Origin: an uncultured Dorea sp.
GTDB taxonomy: Bacteria > Bacillota > Clostridia > Lachnospirales > Lachnospiraceae
Direction of reading: 5' to 3'
Assembly (NCBI GenBank): GCA_945870325.1
Contig: CAMBRQ010000027.1
Location: 1 to 35,981, forward strand
DNA: 35,981 nucleotides
Shown: positions 7,658 through 16,268 of the stretch, in pieces
How the letters are laid out: each line of letters begins with the position of its first letter
Position numbering within the stretch: the stretch's first letter is position 1
Translations under genes and position numbers: made by a program
Notes under the pieces: generated by a model
Databases searched by the model: none
What the model was told of the DNA's origin: nothing
Seen by the model: the letters and a program-made list of their open reading frames with translations, nothing else

Positions 7658-7687
7658 GAAAAAAGCAGGAAACATACCGTTTCCTGC
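7658..7687 (-). terminator. Intrinsic terminator after tRNA-Leu
   Basis: GCAGGAAAC (7665-7673) and GTTTCCTGC (7679-7687) form a 9-bp stem with a 5-base loop, followed on the minus strand by TTTTTTCTT. The plus strand also ends in a T-run, so it may work both ways. Confidence 0.85.
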
Positions 7688-7698
7688 CTTTTTCTTAA

Positions 7699-7783
7699 TG
7701 CGGAAGATGGGACTTGAACCCACACAAGCGCAATGCTTACAAGATCCTTAGTCTTGCTCGTCTGCCAGTTCCGACACTTCCGC
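7699..7783 (-). tRNA. tRNA-Leu, anticodon AAG
   Basis: 85 bases with a perfect 7-bp acceptor stem (GCGGAAG with CTTCCGC), discriminator A, the D-loop block GGAACTGGCAGACG typical of bacterial leucine tRNAs, a long variable arm, and TTCAAGT in the T loop. The anticodon arm is CAAGA, loop CTAAGGA, TCTTG, which places AAG (7747-7749) at positions 34-36, reading CUU. CCA is not encoded. An A at position 34 is uncommon in bacterial leucine tRNAs and usually implies deamination to inosine by a TadA-type enzyme. Confidence 0.93.
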
Positions 7784-7812
7784 ATGACGTCTTTATCAAC
7801 CGTCCGAAAATT

Positions 7813-7841
7813 ATAATACTACATAGACCTACAAATGTCAA
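7813..7841 (-). promoter_or_regulatory. Promoter of the tRNA-Leu gene
   Basis: A perfect TTGACA (7836-7841) and TATTAT (7813-7818) are separated by 17 bases, about 30 bases upstream of the mature tRNA 5' end. It lies just past the stop codon of the DUF5662-like gene. Confidence 0.75.
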
Positions 7842-7850
7842 CATCTATTT

Positions 7851-8387
7851 TTATTTTTTTAAAATTACTTTTTTTATGTAACGGAAGGTCTTCTCTTCTC
7901 CTTCTTCTGCCAGCATCTTAAGCAAAAAATGCAGAAGCCTGGCTGTCTCAGGATGTATCATCTTCCCCAGTTTTCCCGCACCCTTCTCATAATATTCCAG
8001 CGGATGCGTATCCTTATAATTACTTCCCTGGTAGGTCTTAGATGCTGCGACACGGTCCATGAACATCTCTATCACGTACTTCTTAGGCATCTTAAGCCCT
8101 ATAATGCCCTCTTTTGGATTCACGCTGTAATCAATCCAATATTCATAATGATGCTTGTTCCTGCCCTTATGATGCAGCCACGCCTTCGAATATCCCGTAG
8201 CCTCACGCTCTGCATTATTAGGGCTTCTGGTTCCTTGATAATACTTACAGCCCACCAGGAACTCTGTGGGTGTATATTTTGACAGATCATGCAAGAGCCC
8301 CTGCTTATAAAGCCCAACCTTAAAACATTCTTTCATAACCAGTAATTTGTGATGATTAATCGTCTTCAAATGCTCTAACGCTTTCAT
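7851..8387 (-). CDS. DUF5662-like protein
   Basis: 178 residues, soluble, basic. It resembles proteins I know as DUF5662, common in Firmicutes and phages and without an assigned function (name from memory). LLHDLSKYTPTEF near residue 31 looks like the HD pair of an HD-type hydrolase, and further histidines follow (WLHHKGRNKHHYEYW, HPLEYY, MIHPETARLLHF), so a metal-binding helical fold is plausible. It is the last gene of a run with the TraX-like and GH13-like genes, 29 bp after the TraX stop. Upstream AGAAGG is a moderate ribosome binding site. Function not claimed. Confidence 0.75.
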   Translation of the reverse strand: MKALEHLKTINHHKLLVMKECFKVGLYKQGLLHDLSKYTPTEFLVGCKYYQGTRSPNNAEREATGYSKAWLHHKGRNKHHYEYWIDYSVNPKEGIIGLKMPKKYVIEMFMDRVAASKTYQGSNYKDTHPLEYYEKGAGKLGKMIHPETARLLHFLLKMLAEEGEEKTFRYIKKVILKK

Positions 8388-8416
8388 AACCTTCTACTTC
8401 TCTTTCTCATAATTCT

Positions 8417-9079
8417 CTACATCAGACACCTGCTAATTCCATATAACACCAGCAGATGTGCCGGATAAAAAACGTAAAAGAAATACTTCATCCTTCTCCC
8501 GCGTTCTCCATTATACAATGCAATCGGAATCATAGCCAGCGCGCCATATCCCTGCACACTCCCATTCCAAAGCAGATTCCATACTGCTCCGCCTGCCATC
8601 TTGGGTAAAAAATACTGCCGGAATACATAGAAGACGCTAATCAGCAGAATCCCTTTGAAACTATAATCCGTCCGCAGCAGATTCGCAAGCCACATCACCA
8701 AAAGCACTTCTATCAACTTCTCCGGCCAGTCACCGCCCTTCTCCAGAACATACATCATAACAACGCCTAGCAGCAGTGTAAAAAAAACATTCTGATACTC
8801 GAATTCCAGAATCCTGCCGTGAAATGCCAGATCATAAGGTATCTCAGATATCACGGCAAAGATTCCAAGTCTCAGCATATACTGATAGATATCATGCGTA
8901 TGAACAAAGCCTTCTACCAACAAAAAACAGAATATAGGAAAAGACAGCCTTCCAAGATAACGCCATATCATTTCTCCAGGGTAGATGATCGCGCCAGTAT
9001 GGTCTATCACCATTGTAATAATCGCGATCCATTTTAACTGATACGATGTAAGACCCGCCCTCCGTAATACCTGTTCCAT
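8417..9079 (-). CDS. TraX family membrane protein
   Basis: 220 residues with roughly seven hydrophobic segments. LKWIAIITMVIDHTGAI at the N terminus and the RYLGRLSFPIFCFLLVEGF block after it are hallmark TraX sequences. TraX of the F plasmid acetylates pilin, but chromosomal homologues in Firmicutes occur far from conjugation genes, as here, and probably acetylate something else at the membrane. A frame with a TTG start at 9097 overlaps the preceding gene; the ATG at 9079, just after AGGTAGGAA and 4 bp from the preceding stop codon, is preferred. Operon with the GH13-like gene upstream. Confidence 0.88.
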   Translation of the reverse strand: MEQVLRRAGLTSYQLKWIAIITMVIDHTGAIIYPGEMIWRYLGRLSFPIFCFLLVEGFVHTHDIYQYMLRLGIFAVISEIPYDLAFHGRILEFEYQNVFFTLLLGVVMMYVLEKGGDWPEKLIEVLLVMWLANLLRTDYSFKGILLISVFYVFRQYFLPKMAGGAVWNLLWNGSVQGYGALAMIPIALYNGERGRRMKYFFYVFYPAHLLVLYGISRCLM

Positions 9080-9083
9080 CTTC

Positions 9084-10775
9084 CTACCTGCCCACAATCA
9101 CCATAATCGTTCTTGCCTTTACTTCTACGAGTCTCTGACTCTCAAGAAGTTCTTCTTCTTTCAGAACTCCTTCCTCCGTAGATGCAATCTTATACCACTT
9201 CTTTTTCTTAGACAATGCCGGCAAAGCGAATGTATGATCTACCCAATGCATATTGTAAGCCACAAAACAGTCTTCACCATCTACAGCCATCCCGCTGTAA
9301 TAAACTCCCAACTGCCTGCTTGCAATCTCAGAAGGCACCCGCCATGCACTCTCACCATGATAAGATACATCCGGCACACCGCATTTCATCTGATTCATTC
9401 CCTGCATCTCTTCTTCTGGCCAGAAGACAGGATAGTTCTTCCTTATAGCGATCAGAGACTTCACAAACTCCCACTGTTCTTTTCTTCTGTCCAGTCTCCT
9501 CCAGTCAACCCATCCGGTAGGATTATCCTGGCAATAGACGTTATTATTGCCATCTTGCGTATTCGCGAATTCATCGCCTGCCAGAAGACACGGAGTCCCT
9601 TGTGCCAGAAGAAGCAAAAGGTAAGCATTGCGCATCTGCTGATTACGCAGTGCAACTACAGCCTTCTTTCTGGATGGACCTTCCGCCCCGCAATTCCAAC
9701 TGAAATTATAATCAGGACCATCCTGATTGTTCTCGCCATTCGTCTCATTATGTTTCCCGTCATAGGACACCAGATCACAGAGCGTGAATCCATTTTGATT
9801 CGTGATATAATTAAATATTCCTTCCCTCCTGGAATTATGACGAAGCCAGTATATCACTTCGCCGATCATTCCTTCATCTCCCTTCAGGAAACGGCGCATA
9901 ACCGTCTGGAATCCAGTCTGATGAACCATAAGTTTCGTCTTCTTCAGGATAGGATCTGCATAGATTCCATCCATCGGGGCAATCAGAGGATTCAGGATGA
10001 ATCCATCGATATGATACTCCATCCGATAATACCTTAAACATTCCTCGATCATCTGTTTCGGAGTTTCTCCGGTAAACGGCATCTCAAGCACAACTTCTAT
10101 CCCTGCCTGATGGCAGGATTTTACCATATCCTTTAGTTCTCTTACCGCATCTTTTGACTTCGCATAAGATGCTTTCGGCGCAAAAAAGTATCCTTCTCCA
10201 TATCCCCAGTAATTCCGATACCTTAAGTTCTCTTCAAAATCATAAACCGGCATGCAGTGAATCTGGTTAATCCCCAGATCCTGAAGATACGTAAGTTTCT
10301 CTATCACTCCGCGAAACGTTCCTTTATTCCTTACTTTTGACGACGGATGTTTTGTAAAGCCACGGACATGCAGACTATACGCAATCACACTGTGATAAGG
10401 AAGTTCCAATGGCTTATCCCCTTCCCAGTCGTACTCCTTGTCATACAGAATTCCCCTTACTTCGGACTTTGATGCATCACGCTCTTCTCCCCAGATCTCC
10501 CGTCCTGTCAGCGCTTTCGCGTAAGGATCTATAACAATCTCATCGTCAATCTGATAGTTATACTCATAATCCGATGGCGTAATGTCTTCCAGTGTAAGAT
10601 ACCGCACCTCGCCAATCTCCTGTTTCATCTCATAAGTCATACACGGCTCATTCTCGCCTGCACGGTATAGTAATAACTGACATTCTTTTCTCTGTGGAAC
10701 TGCAGTTGAAAAATTCACCACATTTCCTTCAATCGTAACTCCTAACGGTAAGGGCCGCCCCGCTCTTTCTCTCAT
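9084..10775 (-). CDS. Catalytically degenerate GH13 glycogen-debranching (GlgX/TreX-like) homologue
   Basis: 563 residues, against about 650-720 for active GlgX/TreX. Family framework is plain: an N-terminal carbohydrate-binding domain (1-120), NYWGYGEGYFFAPKASYA (188-205), DGPDYNFSWNCGAEGPS, and GTPCLLAGDEFANTQDGNNN. The active site is not. Region I reads VVLEMPFTG instead of VVLDVVYNH. Region II is DGFILNP, so the nucleophile Asp is Asn262. No acid/base Glu block is found. Region IV is TNQNGFTL, with Gln327-Asn328 in place of His-Asp. All three catalytic carboxylates therefore appear lost while the fold and reading frame are intact. It may bind a glucan or act as a regulatory pseudoenzyme. 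The start has an AGGAAGGATAAGG site. Confidence 0.88.
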   Translation of the reverse strand: MRERAGRPLPLGVTIEGNVVNFSTAVPQRKECQLLLYRAGENEPCMTYEMKQEIGEVRYLTLEDITPSDYEYNYQIDDEIVIDPYAKALTGREIWGEERDASKSEVRGILYDKEYDWEGDKPLELPYHSVIAYSLHVRGFTKHPSSKVRNKGTFRGVIEKLTYLQDLGINQIHCMPVYDFEENLRYRNYWGYGEGYFFAPKASYAKSKDAVRELKDMVKSCHQAGIEVVLEMPFTGETPKQMIEECLRYYRMEYHIDGFILNPLIAPMDGIYADPILKKTKLMVHQTGFQTVMRRFLKGDEGMIGEVIYWLRHNSRREGIFNYITNQNGFTLCDLVSYDGKHNETNGENNQDGPDYNFSWNCGAEGPSRKKAVVALRNQQMRNAYLLLLLAQGTPCLLAGDEFANTQDGNNNVYCQDNPTGWVDWRRLDRRKEQWEFVKSLIAIRKNYPVFWPEEEMQGMNQMKCGVPDVSYHGESAWRVPSEIASRQLGVYYSGMAVDGEDCFVAYNMHWVDHTFALPALSKKKKWYKIASTEEGVLKEEELLESQRLVEVKARTIMVIVGR

Positions 10776-10846
10776 GCCTTATCCTTCCTGTTGTCTGTAT
10801 ATTGTACACGTTACACCCTACATCCAACTATTCTGTTGTTCATATC

Positions 10847-11857
10847 TTATTGCCATCCGTCTACGCCATACATATCAACGTTGTCTTTATTAATCATGAA
10901 TACTTCTTCATAAGTTTCTTTTTCGTAGTCCTTGCCATCTAACATATCCACCGCAACCTGCACCGCTGTCTTGCCTATATTAATCGGAGACTGCGCCGCC
11001 GTCCCGGCAATCTGGCACTCTGGCTTTCTTAACTCCTTCTTAATGTCCGGCGAACCATCCACCCCATAGATAATCACCTTGTCAAGTCCTTCCAGATTCA
11101 CTGCCGTCTTAGCCGCAACCGCCAACTGGTCATTCCCGCACATAATCGCCATGACATCCGGGTACTTCTCTACAATTCCTTTGGCCGCCTCCAGCGCCTT
11201 CTCAAACTCTCCATTGGTATCCTCTCTTGCAACAACTTCAAACCCTTTTTCCGCCTTGGCAATCGCCTCTTCAAACCCTGTGATTCGCTCGTTGATAGAA
11301 TTCTGCGTCGGACATTCAAGGATTGCCACCTTGCCACCTTCCGGGCATCTCTCTATTAAGTCTTCCCCACAGATGTATCCCGCATTCTCATTATCGGAAC
11401 CAATATAGGCATCTACATAGTCCATCTCTTTTACCTGGGAATCGACATTGATAATCTTCACCTCTGCCTCCTTAAGTGCCTCCAGAGACGGAGTGATCGC
11501 CTCCCAGTCTACCGGGCATAAGAATATGGCATCTATTCCTTCCTCAATCAATTCCTGAATCTGCGTCGCCTGCAGTTCAGGATCAGAGGCCGGATCCTTA
11601 GTGATCAGCCTGTATTCATCCTTATCCAGCGCTTCCTTTATCGCTGCCTCTAATGTGATAAAATAAGGATTCTCCATATCCATTCCGCTGAATCCAAATA
11701 CATATGTATCATCATCTTCTTCTGCGTCTTCGCCATCTTCTGATTCTTCTTTTACTGCATTATCCTCTGGTGTCCCTACATTCTTCTTGCAAGCAGACAA
11801 TGCGAAAATACAGACAAACAGTAATGCTAATACCCTTAGCATTCTCTTTCTCATCAT
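10847..11857 (-). CDS. Sugar-type ABC transporter substrate-binding lipoprotein
   Basis: 336 residues. A signal peptide ends in a lipobox FALSAC (Cys23), followed by an acidic linker (EESEDGEDAEEDDDT) and a two-lobed periplasmic-binding-protein type 1 domain like RbsB. It begins FGFSGMDMENPYFITLEAAI, with the ligand-site pattern DSQ and later MCGNDQLA and GVDGSPD. It should be anchored on the outer membrane face and bind a sugar or related ligand. No permease or ATPase gene is nearby, so it is an orphan that would share another transporter or act as a sensor. The longer frame from 11893 is rejected because AAGGAGGAAGG lies 7 bases before the ATG at 11857 (a second ATG follows at once). Confidence 0.9.
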   Translation of the reverse strand: MMRKRMLRVLALLFVCIFALSACKKNVGTPEDNAVKEESEDGEDAEEDDDTYVFGFSGMDMENPYFITLEAAIKEALDKDEYRLITKDPASDPELQATQIQELIEEGIDAIFLCPVDWEAITPSLEALKEAEVKIINVDSQVKEMDYVDAYIGSDNENAGYICGEDLIERCPEGGKVAILECPTQNSINERITGFEEAIAKAEKGFEVVAREDTNGEFEKALEAAKGIVEKYPDVMAIMCGNDQLAVAAKTAVNLEGLDKVIIYGVDGSPDIKKELRKPECQIAGTAAQSPINIGKTAVQVAVDMLDGKDYEKETYEEVFMINKDNVDMYGVDGWQ

Positions 11858-11984
11858 AATAGCCTTCCTCCTTATGCGCATATTTGCATACACATCTTTA
11901 TTTTACAACATTTTTACGCATTTGGCTACTCTTTTCATTTTCCTGCCCATTCTATCAAAACATTCTTGCATTTTCCGGGGTCCT

Positions 11985-12012
11985 TTGGTACAGTTATTAT
12001 ATCTTGTATAAT
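11985..12012 (+). promoter_or_regulatory. Promoter of the DUF1292 gene
   Basis: TTGGTA (11985-11990) and a perfect TATAAT (12007-12012) are separated by 16 bases. The AAAGGAGA ribosome binding site follows immediately, so the leader is very short. Confidence 0.6.
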
Positions 12013-12028
12013 AAAGGAGATCAGTAAT

Positions 12029-12319
12029 ATGGATGAATACATGACAGTCGAACTGACACTCGACAATGATGAAGTTGTTGAATGCGCCATCCTCACTCTC
12101 TTCGAGGCAGACGGCAAAGAATACATCGCCCTGCTCCCTCTGAACGAGAATGGAGAGACAGAAGACGGCGATGTATACCTCTACCGCTACCTGGAGAATG
12201 AAGCGGGCGAACCTGAACTTGCCAACATTGATGATGATGACGAGTACGAGGTTGCCGCAGATGCATTCGATGAGTGGATGGATACCCAGGAATTCGAGGA
12301 GTTAGACGGCGAGGAATAA
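12029..12319 (+). CDS. DUF1292 family protein
   Basis: 96 residues, strongly acidic. The pattern (VELTLDNDEVVECAILTLFE, DGKEYIALLPL, then VYLYRYLE and a terminal acidic helix) matches DUF1292 proteins, small conserved Firmicutes proteins like YrzB of Bacillus subtilis, with no established function. The ATG at 12029 follows AAAGGAGATC; an upstream extension to 11966 would precede the promoter. It is divergent from the lipoprotein gene. Its last 18 bp overlap, tail to tail, the end of the helicase gene. Confidence 0.9.
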   Translation: MDEYMTVELTLDNDEVVECAILTLFEADGKEYIALLPLNENGETEDGDVYLYRYLENEAGEPELANIDDDDEYEVAADAFDEWMDTQEFEELDGEE

Positions 12320-14188
12320 TTCTTCAACAAAACGGGAAGGACTTAGGTCTTTTCCGTTTTTTTCTTTTACATAACTGATAATCAGCCTGCTCTTGGCTCT
12401 GGTCATCGCCACATAGAACAGACGCCGTTCCTCCTCTAACTCCTCCTCCGTCTTTGCTTTCTTATAAGGGATGCTTCCTTCGTTGCCTGCGATGATGAAT
12501 ACCAGTTCATACTCAAGCCCCTTTGCTCCATGTATAGTCATAAGTGCTACACCTTCTTTACTGCTGCTTCCTGCTTTCTGCTGCTCAAGCATAGCTTTAT
12601 AATTCTCTACATGGACGAACCATTCTGCAATCGTCTGGTATTCTTTGGAATTCTGCTGAATCTCTTCTAACACTGCCATAAGCTCCTCTAGTGGAATCTT
12701 CCGGAACGCCGCATATTCTCTTAAGAATTCATCATACCCCATACTCTTTCTGATATACTGGATCGCCGCATAAGGCGTCTTATCCTTAATCATCTTCATA
12801 TCCCATTCCAACTGATCGATCCTGTCCATCATCCAGTCCTTATCACAGTAAAAGTTGCGTAATGACTCATAGGATATCCTGCCATCTTTCATACTGTCAC
12901 GGCTAATATATCTCTTCGGCCTGTTTGCAATCTGAAGAAAATATTTCCGCTCATACTCTCCCTGTGACAGATGAAAGTAACTGCTGATATCCGTTCCGAT
13001 AAAATGGTCATAAATATTATTCAGATGCTCCTTCATGGTAAATGGAATCTGATATTCCGTCATCATCTCTGACAATGCTCTTGCATCCAGGTTCGTCCGG
13101 TACAATACCGCCATCTGCTCGTACGGGATACCACGGTCTGCATATTCCCGGACTGTCTCAAGGATATATTTACTTTCTTCTACCGGATCTCTGACTTCCT
13201 GTACGTGAATCGTCTCCCCCGGCTTCTTCTTCGCAACAATCTCTTTCTCATAGCGCTCCTGATTATGACTGATGACCCGCAGCGCACCGTTAACAATGTG
13301 TGCATTCGAACGGTAATTCACATTCAGAAGAATCTGTTTTGCCTGCGGATAATCCTTCGCGAATTCCATCATAATTCCGGGCTTCGCCCCACGGAATCCG
13401 TAGATGGACTGATCATCATCCCCAACAATAAAGAGATTATCCTGCGGTGCTGCCAGCATACGCACCACATCATACTGTGCCTGATTCACATCCTGGAATT
13501 CATCCACCAGAATATACCGGAATTTTTGCTGCCACTTTTCCAGGATATCCGATCTTCGTCTGAACAGATCCCTGCACATGATAAGCATATCTTCAAAATC
13601 AATCTTTCTTAATCTTCTTTTCTCTTCTTCATAAGTCTGGTACAGTTCCCGAAACCTGCCGGCCACGTAGCGAGTTGATTCATAATCTCCGATATCATAG
13701 CAATTATTCTTCACATTGCCAATCTCAATTGCCAGTTCCTGAAGATAATCTCTTTCATCATCAACTGACGGCAGTTCCTCCCAATCCATACGGGAGGCTG
13801 CCTGCTTAATGAGTCCGTATTTTTCTTCTTCTGACAACAGATTAGACTGATTCAGACTATATGCCCATTTCAAGATTCCATAATAGATCCCATGAAAAGT
13901 ACCAAACGTCACGGGCAACCCCGCACGTCCCATAATCTGCCGGAATCTGTTCTTCATCTCATTCGCAGCATACTTTGTAAAGGTAATGACCAGAATCTCT
14001 TCTGGTCTTACCTTATACTTTGTAATCAGATATTCTATTCTTTTCGCTATGGTAAGAGTTTTCCCGGAACCGGGACCGGCAAGGACCATACAAGGTCCAT
14101 CCTTGTGGGCGACTGCCTCAGCCTGAGCCTGATTTAAACCTACGAGACCTGCCACCGGCAGACCCTTACGGATGCTTTGGCAACTCAT
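12302..14188 (-). CDS. UvrD/PcrA-like superfamily 1 DNA helicase
   Basis: 628 residues. Motifs in order: LNQAQAEAV (Q motif, about 18-26), AGPGSGKT (Walker A, about 38), VITFTKYAANEM (Ia), FGTFHGIYYGIL, ILVDEFQDVN (Walker B), IVGDDDQSIYGFRGA (III), LNVNYRSN (IV), LMTIHGAKGLEYELVFI (V) and EERRLFYVAMTRAK (VI). All are intact, so it should be an active 3'-5' ATP-dependent helicase. It is about 100 residues shorter than PcrA and ends soon after motif VI, without the PcrA C-terminal tail that contacts RNA polymerase, so it is probably a second UvrD-like paralogue. AAGGGGAA precedes the start, 10 bp after the gltX stop codon. Confidence 0.92.
   Translation of the reverse strand: MSCQSIRKGLPVAGLVGLNQAQAEAVAHKDGPCMVLAGPGSGKTLTIAKRIEYLITKYKVRPEEILVITFTKYAANEMKNRFRQIMGRAGLPVTFGTFHGIYYGILKWAYSLNQSNLLSEEEKYGLIKQAASRMDWEELPSVDDERDYLQELAIEIGNVKNNCYDIGDYESTRYVAGRFRELYQTYEEEKRRLRKIDFEDMLIMCRDLFRRRSDILEKWQQKFRYILVDEFQDVNQAQYDVVRMLAAPQDNLFIVGDDDQSIYGFRGAKPGIMMEFAKDYPQAKQILLNVNYRSNAHIVNGALRVISHNQERYEKEIVAKKKPGETIHVQEVRDPVEESKYILETVREYADRGIPYEQMAVLYRTNLDARALSEMMTEYQIPFTMKEHLNNIYDHFIGTDISSYFHLSQGEYERKYFLQIANRPKRYISRDSMKDGRISYESLRNFYCDKDWMMDRIDQLEWDMKMIKDKTPYAAIQYIRKSMGYDEFLREYAAFRKIPLEELMAVLEEIQQNSKEYQTIAEWFVHVENYKAMLEQQKAGSSSKEGVALMTIHGAKGLEYELVFIIAGNEGSIPYKKAKTEEELEEERRLFYVAMTRAKSRLIISYVKEKNGKDLSPSRFVEELFLAV
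12333..12363 (+). terminator. Intrinsic terminator of the DUF1292 gene, inside the helicase coding region
   Basis: CGGGAAGGAC (12333-12342) pairs with GTCTTTTCCG (12347-12356), ten pairs with two G-T, loop TTAG, then seven T. The sequence also encodes the C-terminal residues of the opposing helicase gene. Confidence 0.75.
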
Positions 14189-14198
14189 AAGATTCCCC

Positions 14199-15659
14199 TT
14201 ATCTACTTAATAATTCAATACCTTTTCTGATTCTTCTAAGAGATTCCTCTTTGCCAAGGATCTCCATAATCTCTGTTGCGCCTCCAGGTGTGTTCTGCTT
14301 TCCTGACACAGCGGTTCTTACCGGCCACATCACATAACCAGTCTTGAATCCCTTCTCATCCACATAGCCCTTCAGCACGGCAAAAAGCGCATCATTGCTA
14401 TAATCTTCCTGTGCCTCAAGAAGCGGCAATACATCTTTCAGAACCTCCAGGGACTTCTCCTCATTGGTCTTCATCTTCTTATGGCAATACATTGCTGTAT
14501 CATACTCCGGCAGTTCCTCGAAGAAATCAATCTGCTCTGCGATATCCGGGAAAATCTCGATTCTGGTCTTCACTAATGCCGCAATCTTCTTAAGATCATA
14601 ATTCTTCGTTACTACTTTCCGGATATACGGCTCCGCCATCTCGTAGAACTTGTCCGCATCCATTGCCTTAAAGTATTCTCCATTCATCCATTTTAACTTC
14701 ACAATATCAAATACGGCCGGAGACTTACTCATATGACGGTAATCGAACTCTTTTACCAGTTCCTCTAAAGAGAAGATTTCCTGATTGCCAGTCGGGCACC
14801 AGCCCAGCAGTGCCACATAGTTTACAACTGCTTCCGTAATGAAGCCCTGATCAATCAGATCTTCGTAAGAAGAATGGCCGCAACGCTTGCTTAACTTCTT
14901 ATGATTCTCATCTGTAATCAGAGGGCAGTGCACATAAGTTGGCACTTCCCACCCAAAAGCCTCATAGATCTTATTGTATTTCGGCGCAGAAGAAAGATAC
15001 TCATTTCCACGCACCACATGGGTAATTCCCATCAAGTGATCATCGATTACATTGGCAAAATTATAAGTTGGGTATCCGTCGGATTTGATCAGGATCAGAT
15101 CCTCCAACTCTGCATTCGGCACCGTAATATCTCCATAGATATCATCATGGAAGGTTGTAGTTCCTTCTGTCGGCATATTAAAGCGGATTACATACGGCTT
15201 GCCCGCTGCCAGATTCGCTTCAACCTCTTCTTTGCTCAGTCCCAGACAGTGCTTGTCGTAGACCACGATCTCCGTCTTGCCATCCTCAGAAACGCTGCTT
15301 CTTAAGGACTCCAGCCTCTCCTTATCACAGAAACAATAATAAGCATCCCCCTGCTCGATTAACTGCTTCGCATATTTCAGATAGAGGCCGGAAGCATTAC
15401 GCTCACTCTGTACATATGGACCAACTCCGCCATCCTTGTCCGGTCCTTCATCATGAACCAATCCTGTTTCTTCTAATGTATGATAAATGATTTCTAATGC
15501 GCCTTCTACAAAACGTTCCTGATCTGTATCCTCAATTCTAAGCATAAAATCCCCATCTTCATGTTTCGCAATCAGATAGGCATAAAGCGCAGTTCTCAAG
15601 TTCCCCACATGCATTCTGCCGGTAGGACTTGGTGCAAATCTTGTTCTTACTTTACTCAT
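14199..15659 (-). CDS. gltX: Glutamyl-tRNA synthetase
   Basis: 486 residues, the normal length for a bacterial Glt[21 protein letters not shown] carries the HIGH-type signature (HVGN), and KKLSKRCG is the KMSKS equivalent. It charges tRNA-Glu with glutamate; in many Firmicutes it also charges tRNA-Gln, which is then amidated. No T-box leader is seen. It has its own promoter and is followed at 10 bp by the helicase gene. Confidence 0.97.
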   Translation of the reverse strand: MSKVRTRFAPSPTGRMHVGNLRTALYAYLIAKHEDGDFMLRIEDTDQERFVEGALEIIYHTLEETGLVHDEGPDKDGGVGPYVQSERNASGLYLKYAKQLIEQGDAYYCFCDKERLESLRSSVSEDGKTEIVVYDKHCLGLSKEEVEANLAAGKPYVIRFNMPTEGTTTFHDDIYGDITVPNAELEDLILIKSDGYPTYNFANVIDDHLMGITHVVRGNEYLSSAPKYNKIYEAFGWEVPTYVHCPLITDENHKKLSKRCGHSSYEDLIDQGFITEAVVNYVALLGWCPTGNQEIFSLEELVKEFDYRHMSKSPAVFDIVKLKWMNGEYFKAMDADKFYEMAEPYIRKVVTKNYDLKKIAALVKTRIEIFPDIAEQIDFFEELPEYDTAMYCHKKMKTNEEKSLEVLKDVLPLLEAQEDYSNDALFAVLKGYVDEKGFKTGYVMWPVRTAVSGKQNTPGGATEIMEILGKEESLRRIRKGIELLSR

Positions 15660-15703
15660 GACTAATCTCCTACTTCCTTTCGTAATTTCTCTATTGCCAA
15701 CTT

Positions 15704-15733
15704 ATTGTAGCACAATCCATTTATTTCTATCAA
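15704..15733 (-). promoter_or_regulatory. Promoter of gltX
   Basis: TTGATA (15728-15733) and TACAAT (15704-15709) are separated by 18 bases on the minus strand; TGC before TACAAT makes an extended -10. Confidence 0.65.
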
Positions 15734-15749
15734 CCATTTCTGCTCTTTC

Positions 15750-16268
15750 TTAACTCTTATTCTTCTTAAGCCGCAGTCTTCTCAGATGATTCAGCCGGAA
15801 TCGCTGCCTCCAGTACCGCAATTGGAAGAACTCTCTTGGAATTGATACGATGCATACAATTCCAAGTACAATCGCAAATGCAACCTTAACAGCACCCATT
15901 CCCCGCACGACCGCCTCTGACAACTGATTGGTCACCAGATAATATGCCGTATAGTATACTCCCGCTCCCGGCACCATCGGCAGGATGCCAGCCACAAGGA
16001 ATATGGTAATCGGACATTTTAGCCGGACGGTCAGCATTCTGGATATGAGGACCACCACCAAGGTACCAAAGAAAGATGCTACCGCCGCCGAAGTATGTAC
16101 TTCTGCCACACGATACACGAACCATCCGGCAGCACCGGTAAATCCGCAGCTAAGATAGAACCTTCTCGGTACATTGAACAGTATTGCATATCCCACCGTT
16201 CCCAGAAAAGCATAGACAATCTGCAGAAAAAGGCTCACAGTAAAGAAATCCGCTAACCGCTCCATCAT
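15750..16268 (-). CDS. Threonine/serine exporter, small subunit (ThrE C-terminal half, YjjB-like)
   Basis: 172 residues with about five membrane helices and a basic C-terminal tail. The GTVGYAILFNVPRRF opening and the GILPMVPGAGVYYTAYYL block are typical of the DUF3815/ThrE_2 family, the C-terminal half of the ThrE amino-acid exporter. The partner half is encoded directly upstream, and the genes overlap by ATGA, so translation is coupled and a heteromeric exporter is likely. AGGAGG lies 10 bases before the start. Substrate assignment to threonine/serine is by family only. Confidence 0.9.
   Translation of the reverse strand: MMERLADFFTVSLFLQIVYAFLGTVGYAILFNVPRRFYLSCGFTGAAGWFVYRVAEVHTSAAVASFFGTLVVVLISRMLTVRLKCPITIFLVAGILPMVPGAGVYYTAYYLVTNQLSEAVVRGMGAVKVAFAIVLGIVCIVSIPREFFQLRYWRQRFRLNHLRRLRLKKNKS

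Noticed and set aside
9234-10037. 267-codon open frame on the plus strand
   Set aside because: It is antisense to the GH13-like gene, whose long conserved motifs are certain; no plausible start signal.
15660-15733. T-box leader before gltX
   Set aside because: The distance from promoter to start codon is too short and no T-box sequence or specifier stem is seen.
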